A stretch of DNA of 64,000 nt, taken from Leptodactylus fallax. Lineage: Eukaryota; Chordata; Amphibia; Anura; Leptodactylidae. The notes beneath the pieces were generated by a model. That model did no database searches. It was not told where the DNA came from and saw only the letters and a program-made list of their open reading frames with translations. Position 1 is the first letter of the stretch. Each line of letters opens with the position of its first letter. This document shows positions 25,961-37,201 of this stretch, one piece after another. The stretch lies in assembly GCA_947044405.1 (NCBI GenBank), contig CAMRHE010000355.1, forward strand, positions 1,426,001 to 1,490,000, read 5' to 3'. The position numbers were made by a program, and so were the translations under genes.

Positions 25961-28900
25961 CAAGTAATGTGACGTCCAGTGCAGCAGGACACAATTCATT
26001 CTGACCCTAGCATATAATATCAGCGTCGCTGTATGAAAGCGGAGACATATGGAGGTATATATGGCCTCACTGGGTGCCAAAGATTTCCAGAATGATGTGA
26101 GTGCTGTTTATATTTCTTCTTATGGTTACAGCCATGTGGACAGCTCCCATAAATAAAATATTTAGTATCTAAACATGGTTACAAGACTGCGTAGCTTCCT
26201 AATTCCCCTCGTGTGCATTGCTAGAGATAGGAATGATTGCTTCTGGCCAGTTGTCATTTCCTGGAGAGCAGATCTGCTGAGCTGGACATCTGCTTTCTTC
26301 CTAGCGGTACAATACAAGACAATACCTACATCTGCTGCTCCAGGAAGGGGGGACGCTCCAAGCAGGATTTCACTATTCTCTCTGATCTCCTTGCTGTTGG
26401 AGGAAGGAGACAAACAAAAACCTTTTCATCTTGGTTTCAGGCAGGCAATGTAGCAACAAACAAAGAAAAACCACCACAATGACACAGCTCAGCTCCGACC
26501 TATTCTGTGTTGTTAGTTTATGTCAATTGTTAGAACTTAATTCAATTGGTTTTGTCTACAGATGGGCTGTACATAAGATCATGGCCATGTTCTACATAAC
26601 AAATCGGGTATTATGTCACTCTTCATTTTAATGGGACAATTTGTGAATTGTTATTACATTGTATGTACACTCAGGACTCCTACACATTTTACAAGTGTCA
26701 GTAATGGACCATTAGTCGGAGTAAACTGGTAAACAGAGAGGCCTCCAGCTGCTGCCATAAATCCCAAGCACATATCAAGGACAGGGGGACCCATGGCCAC
26801 CTGTGTACCATGCATTAGTCTAATAACAATGGTCTCCCTCACTATGCAAGTTGGTGTTCTGGGTCCATATTGTTGCCATTCGCATTGCTTATTGTTTAAA
26901 AACACAGAAAATTCCAGCCCCTCCTAGGAATATCCATTTCATACCCACAAACTGCCCAATTTGGGGGTTAATTTAACCTAAACCTACAATTTTCAAGGTT
27001 GGCCATGCCCCTTCCCATGACTATTGGGAACTATTCTCTAAAATTACGCAAGTGCTATGACACTACTGAATAATTCCTGGTATATAATAATAATCCCAGT
27101 GAATGGAAATAGGGCTGCAGTTCTGGGCACCACCACTACAGTGTACGGAGCACCATACAATGAATACAGCTTTTAGTCCTGGAACTGCAGCTCCGCTCCT
27201 ATTCACTTCAATAGGAGCAGGGCCGGAGGTAGGGGCTTTAGGGAGATGGATCCCCTTCCCTGTGGCTATTCACTGCAGTATCTGAGAGGTTAATTGACAG
27301 TGATCTGTCAGTGATATGATTGCCGGCTCAGCTACTGAGCCATATTTCCCCTTGTGATATCACTAAGGGGTTAAGGTAATATTGTATGTGCAGGTTTTGA
27401 TCAGATTTTGTTCAGGTTATTGATACACAACCACTCTGGATTTTTGTGCAGCGTACAGTTGTATGTTTGTGTATTCATCTTATAGCAGCAACATTTCATG
27501 TCTTGCGAATGTAGATTTGGTAAATATAAATTGTGAATTTGTGAAGAGAAATGTTCTCTTTAAAGTCATTACATTGTGAGAATCATTTCTGGGAAATGTA
27601 TTTATTGTGAAAGCTCCAGCTTATGTGGCTTCTACTACTTCATAAGTTGTGAATAATTCTTCCTATGGTTACAGATGTCCAAGGAGGTCACATTAATGGA
27701 GTCTGCTTCGTTTCCATAGTTACCTGTAATGCTTATTATGTCAGACAATCAAACAATTCTTTGGGAGTGACAAAAACTAGTATAATTTTAATTATGGAGG
27801 GTTTTTTTTTTTTTTTTTTTTTTTTAAAGAAAACACTTTCAAATCCAAATAAGATTTCATCACTGAAGATCAACAAGTGAATAAAATCTAACTATGAGAG
27901 AGACAACCAGAGGATTTGTGTATAACCCCATAATAATTGTGTATAACCCCATAAACCAAATAATAATTGTGTAGAACCCCATAAACGTGTTTGCCTTGAC
28001 ACAAATGTAACCAGAAACAAGCTGTACACTTGTGACCCTTTGTATCCTTGTCACTTTGTTTAGAAAACAAAACATTGCTATAGCAGAACTGTCTGTTCAC
28101 ATTCTCAAGTACAAAACCAAAAAGGCAACACAATAACCTTGACAGAGGCTTCCTGAATGTTGTGTTCTTTCCTGCAGCAAAGGAAGGAGTCCGCTCTTCA
28201 TACACACATACATTCTCCTTATTTTCAATCTGCAAAATGAATACAACCTAACCGATCACATGTACAGCATGATATACCCAATAATCTTCTCCAAGTCTTC
28301 CACTAAACTGCAGAATGAATTGTCTTGATACAGAATTCATTCTAGGGCAGAAGTACTGTACTCCAGCCATACCATGTTCCTGCAGCACAGTTTGCACAAC
28401 ATTGAGAGGGAATGACTTAGAAATACCCAGAACCTTGCACAGAGCCATGGAAGGCAGTACCCCCAATCTAGTGAAAGGGCAAAAGCAAGACGCATATTAT
28501 AGTAGCCATTCAGGCCAGGCCAACATGGTAAACTTATCACCTGCTTTACTGCTGACAGCAAACAGTGTTGTGGCACTGTTATCATTTGCCAACTATTTTA
28601 GGTTGCCATGATACCTCCATGAATTCCAGTAGAGTTACATCATATCATATACTCACAACATTTCATCTCTAAAAAGATTGGTGTTATAATATGCTTTGGA
28701 GATGAGCTAAGGCAAGGTGCAAGGCACTATGTGAGGGCACTGTATCCCATGCGACCCTATATCCCTAGCCCTGTAATTCCCATTGGATAACTGTTGGTGG
28801 ACCAGGCAATGATCTGCTGTGTATGGTGCTGGTTACATATACATGGACTACTTCTTAAAAGAAAAAATACTTGACTATTCCTCAGTTCCCAATCATATTA

Positions 28901-29187
28901 ATATCTGCATGTAGGCTTAAGACATGTGCACACTATAATCTGATGCAGCGGACAAGTAATCCCTATACATCTGTAATACATGTGCTGCTGTATCCTAGAT
29001 GCCATGCTTCTACAGGAGAATAAATAGTATGGGATGGAACATGCCAACTTTCTTCTGTCTCATATATTCAAAATGGATGTGCAGTATGGCCATGAGCATG
29101 TGTCTTGAGGCTCAGGCTCATACTCTTTTTTATGGCCATTGAATGAATGATCTCATACAAAATTTCACCATCAACCATAACAACTAC
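25961..29187. other. Non-coding intergenic stretch
   Basis: No exon recognised on either strand. Overlapping open frames at 26160-26480 run on both strands and carry no known motif. A poly-T run lies at about 27802-27825. AACCCCATAA recurs three times near 27923-27990 as a short local repeat. Confidence 0.4.
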
Positions 29188-29395
29188 AGGCACCATGGTG
29201 GCTCAGTGGTTAGCACTGTGGCCTTGCAGTGCTGGAGTCCTAGGTTTGTATCCAACCAAGGACATCTTCTAGGAGTTTGTATGTTCTCCCCATGTTTGGA
29301 TGGGTTTCCCCCAACATGCCAAAAACATACTGATAGGGAATATCAAACACTGTTCCTACTTGGGACAATATCTATTTAAGTAAAATAATATCAAC
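29188..29395 (+). repeat. tRNA-derived SINE (V-SINE-like), truncated
   Basis: GGCACCATGGTGGCTCAGTG opens the unit, with a pol III A-box-like TGGCTCAGTGG and a decayed B box (GGTTTGTATCC for GGTTCGAATCC). GTTCTCCCCATGTTT and GGGTTTCCCCCAACATGCC follow as in the conserved core of vertebrate SINEs. The tail is lost, and the element is old. Confidence 0.75.
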
Positions 29396-31169
29396 TAGAC
29401 TATCCAAAGTGGAGTATAGTCTGCGCTACTTGGAAGATAATCTGCCACAAACAACAATTTATAGTACTTAAATGTAATAGCCAGCCAGCCAGTCATCAAA
29501 AAAGGTATAGGAATTCTCCCATTTCAGGTTTACAGGGAAAAATCAGGATATGTGGGGGAAACTCTTACACTGACTTGGATGAGGAATGTGAAATATACTT
29601 TAACATTAGTATCTGTGAAGATTATAGAACTTTCTTATAGTTCGTGCAGGGATCTACATTTTATGTATGACAGCATCAAGACCAGGCCTATATCCTAAAA
29701 AGTACACAATCACCATGACTGTGTGTTATGGTGGTCTTCTATAGTAGCCTTACGTATACATTAGAGTGTAGCCTCTTGTAAACTCTGCTTTGTGTCATCC
29801 ATACTCCTTCTAGGACTGGAGGTAACCACCATATTGGATCATTTTCTCTCCATTTCTCTCATTATGCACAGACATGCTTGATTCAACAAGGTATTCTGCT
29901 ATGCAAATCTTGACCCCAATTGAAAATATGTGGTACAAAGTAAAAATTCTCTTTATATAAAATCCTTTCTGCAGTTTCCAACATAATTACTTACTGGCCT
30001 TAAGTATTAGGCTTATAGTTCACTTACTAAAGTAACTACTTGTAGTTCAGGTTGAGCATGCTCAGTTCCAGAACTAGGAGGGAGAGCGATGCTCAGCAAT
30101 AACAACGAGGGAGCACAATCTGAAGTGCACAAGAGGAAGACTTGCTCTTCATTGGCTAGGGAAATACAGGGAGCGGAGAAGTCTGGAATAGCGGTGAGAA
30201 ATGCAAGTTGGGTACAGTAGTCTACTACCCACATGGGATACTGCTGCAGACAAGTCCATTAAACTGCACCAAAGAAATGCACATAGGAGACAACTGGATG
30301 GAAAGTGTGAGCAAAAAAGGAAAGCCCTGCTAATAGGCTAAGTGTAGACACATTGAAAAAGTCACTTAAAACCAAGAGAAAGAATATAGAATATACTTAC
30401 AATAGTTATAGCACAGATGGAAGTACAGAACTCTTGGATCTAGAAGTGCCTGCGAAATGGGAGACATTACACCTGGATGCCTGAGGTATATGCCCCATAT
30501 TACACACCACTTTGTATCTGAGGGTTACTTAAAAAGGTCTTCTCTGTATAATGGCATTACCTCTGAGGTGGCAATATGCCTGGGGACTACTGGCCTCATA
30601 TTCCCCAAATTAGCCTGTTAGCATTGTATCATAGATACCAATGCATGCCTAAATATTGGTGGACCTTATTTCTATTGTTATTGAATACTTGTGACATTAT
30701 TAGTCATTACAGGCTTTACTGAAATATAGGATTATGGGGAAAGATTAGGCGAGGTCTCCTGGCTTTATCAGGGACCAAGTGTTCATTTGTGGCACATGTT
30801 TGTGCATTCTAATAAAGGATATAAACACTTCATTGTGTGTGTATTTGTTCAGCCATGTCACACATTCCTTTCTCTTTTGGTCTTTGTTTTAAGTTGGCCG
30901 CTCACCTGTTAGCTGTAAATAGAATACAAGCCCTGCCTTTTTTTACATCACAGGGGTTCCCATTTGTCAGTCCATTTTGACATGTTGGATTGTCATAAAA
31001 GTCTTTTGTGAGGAAAATAAAGGGTTGTTTAGTACCATAAAATGCTTTTTTTTTTTTTTTGCTCCAAAATTCAAATTCCAAATAGAAAATACAGCAGGCA
31101 GTCTCAGGATTTTCACATCCCCAGTATCCACCATAAGAATCACAAAGACTATTTATAAACTTTATTAAA
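29396..31169. other. Non-coding intergenic stretch
   Basis: No gene or bounded repeat recognised. A 14-base poly-T run lies near 31047-31060. Confidence 0.4.
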
Positions 31170-31490
31170 AAGAGTCTGTCACCAACACCCAGCGACTCAA
31201 CCCAGCCCTGCAGATAAATTAAGGTAACCTGCTCAAACAGTGTTTTCCCCCTTAATCAGTGTCAGTTACCAAGATACCCCGATTTTTGTCAATATGTAAA
31301 TGAGCTCTTTGGCCCAATAAGTGTACTATCACTTACCAATGACAATGCTCCTTGTTGCTCCAAAGAGCTAAATTGCATATTTACAAAAGCAGTGATATCT
31401 CTGCAAAGGAGGCACCGATTCACAAGGGGAAAGCACAGGTGACCCTAATTTATCTATCTGTGGAGCTGGATTGATATGCTGGGTTTAAAA
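31170..31490. repeat. Hairpin element
   Basis: Left AACCCAGCCCTGCAGATAAA and right TATCTGTGGAGCTGG through GCTGGGTT pair as imperfect arms. The inner TGAGCTCTTTGG pairs with CCAAAGAGCTA. The boundary motif AAAGAGTCTGTCACC recurs in the 33146 element. Non-coding. Confidence 0.55.
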
Positions 31491-31533
31491 TTAGGATTTT
31501 GCTTATTCACAAACGCTTACCAGTATTGATATA

Positions 31534-33090
31534 CAGTCATGGCCAAAAGTTTTGAGAATGATACAAATATTAATTTTTACAAAGTCTACTGCTTCAGTTT
31601 TCTAATGGCAATTTGCATATACTCCAGAATGTTATAGTGATCAGCTTAACAGCAATTACTTGCAAAGTCAATATTTGCCTAGAAAATGAACTTTATCCCC
31701 CAAAACACATTTCAACATCATTGCAGCCCTGCCTTAAAAGGACCACCTAACATCATTTCAGTGATTGCTCCATTAACACAGGTGTGGGTGTTGATGAGGA
31801 AAGGCTGGAGATCAATCTGTCATGATTAAGTAAGAATGACACCACTGGACACTTTAACAGGAGGCTGGTGCTTGCCATCATTGTTTCTCTTCTGTTAACC
31901 ATGGTTATCTCTAAAGAAACACGTGCAGTCATCATTGCACTGCACAAAAATGGCCTAACTGGGAAGAGTATTGCAGCTAGAAAGATTGCACCTCAGTCAA
32001 CAATCTATCGCATCATCAAGAACTTCAAGGAGAGAGGTTCCATTGGTGCCAAAAAGGCTCCAGGGCGCCCAAGAAAGACCAGCAAGCGGCAGGACCGTCT
32101 CTTAAAAGTGTTTCAGCTGCGGGATCGGGCTACCAGCAGTGCAGAGCTTGCTAAGGAATGGCAGCAGGCAGGTGTGAGTGCATCTGCACGCACTGTGAGG
32201 CGGAGACTCTTGGAGCAAGGCCTGGTCTCAAGGAGGGCAGCAAAGAAGCCACTTTTCTCCAGAAAAAACATCAGGGACAGACTGATATTCTGCAAAAGGT
32301 ACAGGGAGTGGACTGCTGAGGACTGGGGTAAAGTCATTTTCTCTGATGAATCCCCTTTTCGATTGTTTGGAATATCTGGAAAACAGCTTATTCGGAGAAG
32401 AAGAGGTGAGCGCTACCACCAGTCTTGTCTCATGCCAACTGTAAAGCATCCTGAAACCATTCATGTGTGGGGTTGCTTCTCAGCCAAGGGAATCGGCTCT
32501 CTCACAGTCTTGCCTAAAAACACAGCCATGAATAAAGAATGGTACCAGAATGTCCTCCAAGAGCAACTTCTCCCAACCGTCCAAGAGCAGTTTGGCGCTC
32601 AACAATGCCTTTTCCAGCATGATGGAGCACCTTGCCATAAAGTAAAGGTGATAACTAAATGGCTCAGGGAACAAAACATAGAGATTTTGGGTCCATGGCC
32701 AGGAAACTCCCCAGATCTTAATCCCATTGAGAACTTGTGGTCAATCATCAAGAGACGGGTGGACAAACAAAAACCAACAAATTCAGACAAAATTAAAGCA
32801 TTGATTCTGCAAGAATGGACTGCTATCAGTCAGGATTTGGTCCAGAAGTTGATTGAGAGCATGCCAGGGAGAATTGCAGAGGTCCTGAAGAAGAAGGGTC
32901 AACACTGCAAATATTGACTTGCTGCATTAACTCATTCTGTCAATATAAGCTTCTGTTACTCATAATATGAATGCAATTATATTTCTGTATGTGATAAAAA
33001 CATCTGACAAATACACATAAAAACCAGAGGGCGACAGATCATGTGAAAATATAATATTTGTGTCATTCTCAAAACTTTTGGCCATGACTG
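31534..33090 (+). mobile_element. Tc1-like DD35E element, complete and possibly intact
   Basis: A 1557-bp element between TA dinucleotides at 31532-31533 and 33091-33092. The tips CAGTCATGGCCAAAAG are inverted, with TIRs of about 39 bp. The transposase frame is open. It is very close in sequence to the copies at 16252 and 37202, so the family transposed recently. Confidence 0.94.
31901..32917 (+). CDS. DD35E Tc1-like transposase, full length
   Basis: 338 residues. The start was set at ACCATGG (31898-31904), a strong Kozak context, rather than the in-frame ATG 33 bases upstream. The sibling copy at 37379-38395 lacks that upstream ATG but begins at the same MVISKETRAV. The N-terminal part has two HTH units with a GRPRK hook at residues 55-59. 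The catalytic triad is Asp149 (FSDES), Asp241 (QHDGAPCHK) and Glu277 (NPIENLW), with 35 residues between the second Asp and Glu, so DD35E rather than the usual DD34E. I recall a published vertebrate group named Traveler with this spacing; membership is inference. No stop or frameshift. I count seven residue differences from the copy at 37379. Confidence 0.9.
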   Translation: MVISKETRAVIIALHKNGLTGKSIAARKIAPQSTIYRIIKNFKERGSIGAKKAPGRPRKTSKRQDRLLKVFQLRDRATSSAELAKEWQQAGVSASARTVRRRLLEQGLVSRRAAKKPLFSRKNIRDRLIFCKRYREWTAEDWGKVIFSDESPFRLFGISGKQLIRRRRGERYHQSCLMPTVKHPETIHVWGCFSAKGIGSLTVLPKNTAMNKEWYQNVLQEQLLPTVQEQFGAQQCLFQHDGAPCHKVKVITKWLREQNIEILGPWPGNSPDLNPIENLWSIIKRRVDKQKPTNSDKIKALILQEWTAISQDLVQKLIESMPGRIAEVLKKKGQHCKY

Positions 33091-33921
33091 TACACGAGTA
33101 CTTGCCATTGATGTTACCAATACAAGACTGCTGCAGACAATTTCTTAAAAGGGAGTCTGTCATCAGGAAACTCAATATCAAACCAACTACAGTACACAGA
33201 GCACATTATGCCAAGAGGAAATGTAACTATACCAATGAGGGTCAAGTGCAATGTGGTGAGCCACAGTTGGGAAAACACCAGGTGTATGTGCAGGAATTCA
33301 ACAAGCAGCATCATAGTTGTCAGGTAGGAATAGGCTGTCAATGCAGTGTAAAGGGGTGGAGATTCAAACCTGGAGACAGCACCCTTGAAGAGTAACCACC
33401 CACCCTCCCCATTGCACTTTAACTTAATATGTATATTTCTAAAAACAGCTTTTACAATCTAAATCAGGGGTAGGCAACCTTTTTTGTTCGGCATGCCAAT
33501 TTTAATAAAAAAATCAAAGATGAGGTATTCGGAGTGCCGGTCAATAATTGTAAGTCTGACAACCCCTAAATTAAAGTCATATACCACAAACCATAACACA
33601 GAAGTGCTGCCACCAGATGCTTTAGGACACATGCGCTTACTGCTATTTCCTGGGACGCTCCTGTACTTTCCGATTAGAAGCAATGAAAGTCCATGTGCAG
33701 CTCCCAATTAGTGGTAAATGTGTCCAGCAGCACCGTATGGCAGCATCCTTATGGTGAATACACACTATGTATCTGGATGCAGATATAGTCTTAGGCCACT
33801 GGAACTTTTACTTCAATGTAAAACTGTGTTCACATGGTGCATTTTTGCACACAAAAAAAAGCCTGTGTTTTCTGTGCAAAAACACATCCTTAATGCAGAA
33901 AACACACAGTTATACAGAATG

Positions 33922-34330
33922 TCCCATAGCGGCCCCTGCACACGGTATTGTCACATAGCGGCCCCAGCACACGGTATTAGGTCCCATAGCGGCCCCTGCA
34001 CACGGTATTAGGTCCCATAGCGGCCCCTGCACACGGTATTAGGTCCCATAGCGGCCCCTGCACACGGTATTAGGTCCCATAGCGGCCCCTGCACACGGTA
34101 TTAGGTCCCATAGCGGCCCCTGCACACGGTATTAGGTCCCATAGCGGCCCCTGCACACGGTATTAGGTCCCATAGCGGCCCCTGCACACGGTATTAGGTC
34201 CCATAGCGGCTCCTGCACACGGTATTAGGTCCCATAGCGGCCCCTGCACACGGTATTAGGTCCCATAGCGGCCCCTGCACACGGTATTAGGTCCCATAGC
34301 GGCCCCTGCACACGGTATTAGGTCCCATAG
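33922..34330. repeat. 31-bp minisatellite, about 13 copies
   Basis: Unit CCCATAGCGGCCCCTGCACA plus CGGTATTAGGT (31 bp), repeated head to tail. The first two units diverge (TATTGTCACATAGC, CCCCAGCAC) and one later unit has GGCTCC; the others look identical. GC-rich, with a CpG in each unit. The uniformity suggests recent expansion. Confidence 0.95.
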
Positions 34331-34682
34331 ATCTCTTCAGACCCCCGAGTATAATAAGTGCAGGACTAAGAGGTGACAAACATAAAAAAAACAATGCTAC
34401 TCACCTTTTTCTGCGCTCCGCAGCCGCCCTGTTCTCTTCGGCGCTTCTGCCTGTAGTCAGCAACCGCTGATTGGGTCTCTGGGGTCACGTCGCGTCATTA
34501 TGCGTAATGACGCTGGACGTGACCCCTGAGGCCCTGTCAGCTGTCAGAAACGCCTGCAGATCGCAGAGCCACCGCGTAGCGCAGGAAGCAAGGTGAGTAT
34601 CATTGTTTTTTATGTTTCATCACTTCTCCTAAGTCTCCACTTATTATACTCGGGGGTCTGAAGAGACCCCACAGTATAATAA
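34329..34682. repeat. Palindrome inside the hAT element
   Basis: Left CTCTTCAGACCCCCGAGTAT and right ATACTCGGGGGTCTGAAGAG are exact complements. The arms continue inward as ACAATGCTACTCACCTT and AAGGTGAGTATCATTGT. It sits immediately after the minisatellite. Confidence 0.8.
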
Positions 34683-34885
34683 TAGCAGTTTAGTTTCGGC
34701 CATGTTTGGTCTGATCGAAGCTGCTGGGTGAGGACTCTGCTGCTGTGCCAGGGAAATAAGCCAAAAGTGGCACACGTGCCGGGGGTTGCCGACCCCTGAT
34801 CTAAATGTATGATGGTGCTCAGCATAATGCCCCCTACATCGCACTGTGACTAGTTTGATATTGAGTTTTCTGGCAGACTTCCTTT

Positions 34886-35653
34886 ACTGCTACCATGTAC
34901 AACACCATTTCTGATGCCCAACTGGAGAGGCCACAGGTTAACTCTATACCTAAAAGAACACATGGCACTATTAATGGGAGGCTACAAAAACAGATAATAT
35001 TCTTTGACTACAAGCACTGGACCAAGCAACCATCAGGCTAAATCTCACTCCTCTCATTCTCTACACCCAAATGTTAATTTTAAATACATTTTTGTTTGAA
35101 AATATGGAAAACAACAGGAGGAGCTGTTCATCTCCATATCAACGCATTACCCCCCCCCCCCCCCCCACACACACACACCAATTTACAGTGTTTCTCTATG
35201 TGCTGTTCATTAACCCCAATTAACATTCATAGACAACTTCAGCAAAGATTGGGTTAATCTAATGTTCTTCTATTATGTACCCAACTTTGTATTTGAAACA
35301 CACTGGGAGCCTTCTGTAATAAATATGGCAATACATTTAGAAGGGCTACCAGTTTCCTGTACACTCTATCAATCCACTATACTTAACAAAAAAGCAGAGT
35401 ACCAACTAAGTAGGTAACATTTTTATAAGGGTTTTCCCACTACTAACCCTTATTACCTATCCACAGAGCCCCTAGCCCTCATGTGAATGAAATAGTGATG
35501 CAACATGAAACCACTTCTCCATTCACTTCTATGAGAGGGCTTATGACCAGATTTCTAAAAGTCCCATAAAATTCATCAAGAACTCCGTTGTTGAACCCCC
35601 AGTGGTCAGACACTTATCCCCTATCCTGTTTTAGAAGTGGGAAAATCCCTTAA
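34886..35653. other. Spacer with poly-C/(CA)n tract
   Basis: About 17 consecutive C at 35150-35166 run into (CA)n to about 35178. No coding signal. The 35430-35640 part carries MITE-like wording without ends. Confidence 0.5.
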
Positions 35654-35799
35654 AGGCTGAGGCCCCACATTGCGGAAAAGCAGCTTTTTTTTGTTGCGAT
35701 TTTTTGAGCCAAAGTCAGGAGTGGATTAAGCAGAAGGTAGAAGTATATTAACTTACTTTATATTTCCCATTCCCTTTGTAGCCATTGTTGCGTTTGGCT

Positions 35800-35835
<36 letters not shown>

Positions 35836-35886
35836 ACAAAATCTGCAACAAAAAAAGCTGCATTTCTGCAACGTGAGGCCTTAGCC
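35654..35886. repeat. Hairpin MITE, TAA flanks, A-rich loop
   Basis: TAA at 35651-35653 and 35887-35889. The tips read AGGCTGAGGCCCCACATTGC and GCAACGTGAGGCCTTAGCC. The arms CAGCTTTTTTT and AAAAAAAGCTG pair. A poly-A run of about 30 lies near 35802-35831. Same family as 2009-2231. Confidence 0.65.
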
Positions 35887-35889
35887 TAA

Positions 35890-37199
35890 GACTGAGGCCC
35901 AATATTGCGGTTTTTGGAACCAAAGGCAGGAGCGGCTACAAAAGGAATGGGGGTTTTAAATGAGTGACTGTTCCCACAATCCTCCATCCCCTCTTCCTCT
36001 TCTACACTTTACATTACTGTTGGTAACAGATTCCCACTACATTAGGGGAGCGGCTGCTGACAACAATTTCTATGCCGCATAAAGATGTGATCAGCAAATC
36101 AGAATATTATTGCTTGAGGTTCGATAGGAGGGTACAGAACACGGGACAGACACCTTTTTTGTTACCTTTTTTTTTTTGTTGTTGTTAAATCAATTTCAGT
36201 TTTCTAAAATATCTCCACTGAACAGTGAACAGATCCCTTCAGATTTATATCCAAAGGCTAAAGCCATGTAAGGGCAGATTCACGGATAACAGACAAATCC
36301 TATAGACTGTGAGGAACTTTCTAAGCTCGTTAAACCACTTTAATGTGCACATTTTGCACGAGAGTCCAACATGCTTGTTTGCCACCCAATATTAATACTT
36401 AAAGTTGAAGATAAATTGTGATCTATAACTATCCAGCACATCCAATCTTTTTATACACTGCATTCTTTGCATGTAGTTTCTGAAGAAGCACCGATCAGCC
36501 ATTACATCTAAGTGTGGAGTCCACTGCATAAGGTAACTAATAAACAATCTGTTCCTGAAGTTGATGTTGAAAGCAGGAAAAATGAGCAAGCGTAAGGATC
36601 TGAGCAAATCTGACTAGAGTCAAACTGTGATGGCTAAATGAGTCAGAACATCTCCATAACTGGTCTTGTGTGGTGTTCCTGCTATATAGTGGTTAATACT
36701 TACCAATAGTGATCCAAGGAAAGACAACAGGTAAACCAGCAACAAGCTAGCCTTTGCTAGCCTCAATCATCATTAAAGGGTTATTTCAATTTGGCAAATG
36801 ACTGATGAGATAAAAAACTGCTCGCAAATCCCAAAAGGCGAGCCATGCTGGCTGTGGTAGTAAGGTGTTAGAACACATGGTATATCACAGTTTGCTATGT
36901 ATGAATCTGTATAACTATGATCTTCAGAGGACGCATGCTGACCCCTGTCCATAGCACCTAGAATGGGTGGGGAGACGCAGAACTGAACTAAGGATCAATG
37001 GAAGAAGTTGGCTGGATGTGATGAATCAGGATTTCTTTCACATGTTGATGGCTAGGTATGTGCACATCACTTACCTGGGGAAAACATGGCACTAGGATGC
37101 ACTAATAGAAGATAAGTTGGTGGAGGCAGTGCAGTGCTCTGCTGGAAAACCTTGGCCATTCACATGTATGTTACTTTGCAACAATGTTTAGGTAGATAG
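35890..37199. other. Non-coding spacer with MITE fragment
   Basis: About 35892-35965 repeats the start of the preceding MITE (GACTGAGGCCCAATATTGCGG, then AAAGGCAGGAGCGG), a second partial copy. The rest shows no recognised feature. Confidence 0.45.
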
Positions 37200-37201
37200 T
37201 A

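Larger units (their letters stand above)
33465..34798. mobile_element. Non-autonomous hAT-type element, 1334 bp
   Basis: The tips CAGGGGTAGGCAACC and the complement of GGTTGCCGACCCCTG are inverted. The exact 8-bp duplication ATCTAAAT lies at 33457-33464 and 34799-34806. TIR and duplication length identify hAT. No transposase is encoded. Its cargo is a 31-bp minisatellite and a second palindrome. Confidence 0.92.
33146..34885. repeat. Foldback element split by a hAT insertion
   Basis: The left arm (about 33146-33225, with AGTCTGTCATCAGGAAACTC and AATATCAAACCAACTACAG) pairs with the right arm (34806-34885, GAGTTTTCTGGCAGACTTCC and complement). The hAT element at 33465-34798 lies between them, so it inserted into the hairpin. 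Confidence 0.7.

Noticed and set aside
29196..29260. tRNA gene
   Set aside because: The A-box/B-box pattern is followed by SINE core sequence and the B box is decayed, so it is a SINE and not a functional tRNA.
31868..31900. Upstream ATG (MLAIIVSLLL) as transposase start
   Set aside because: The sibling copy at 37202 lacks this ATG but has the intact frame from MVISK, and the ACCATGG context favours the downstream ATG.
33922..34330. Regular 31-bp repeats resembling a CRISPR array
   Set aside because: Units are strictly head to tail with no spacer sequence between them, lie in a vertebrate genome inside a hAT element, and have no cas genes near. This is a minisatellite.
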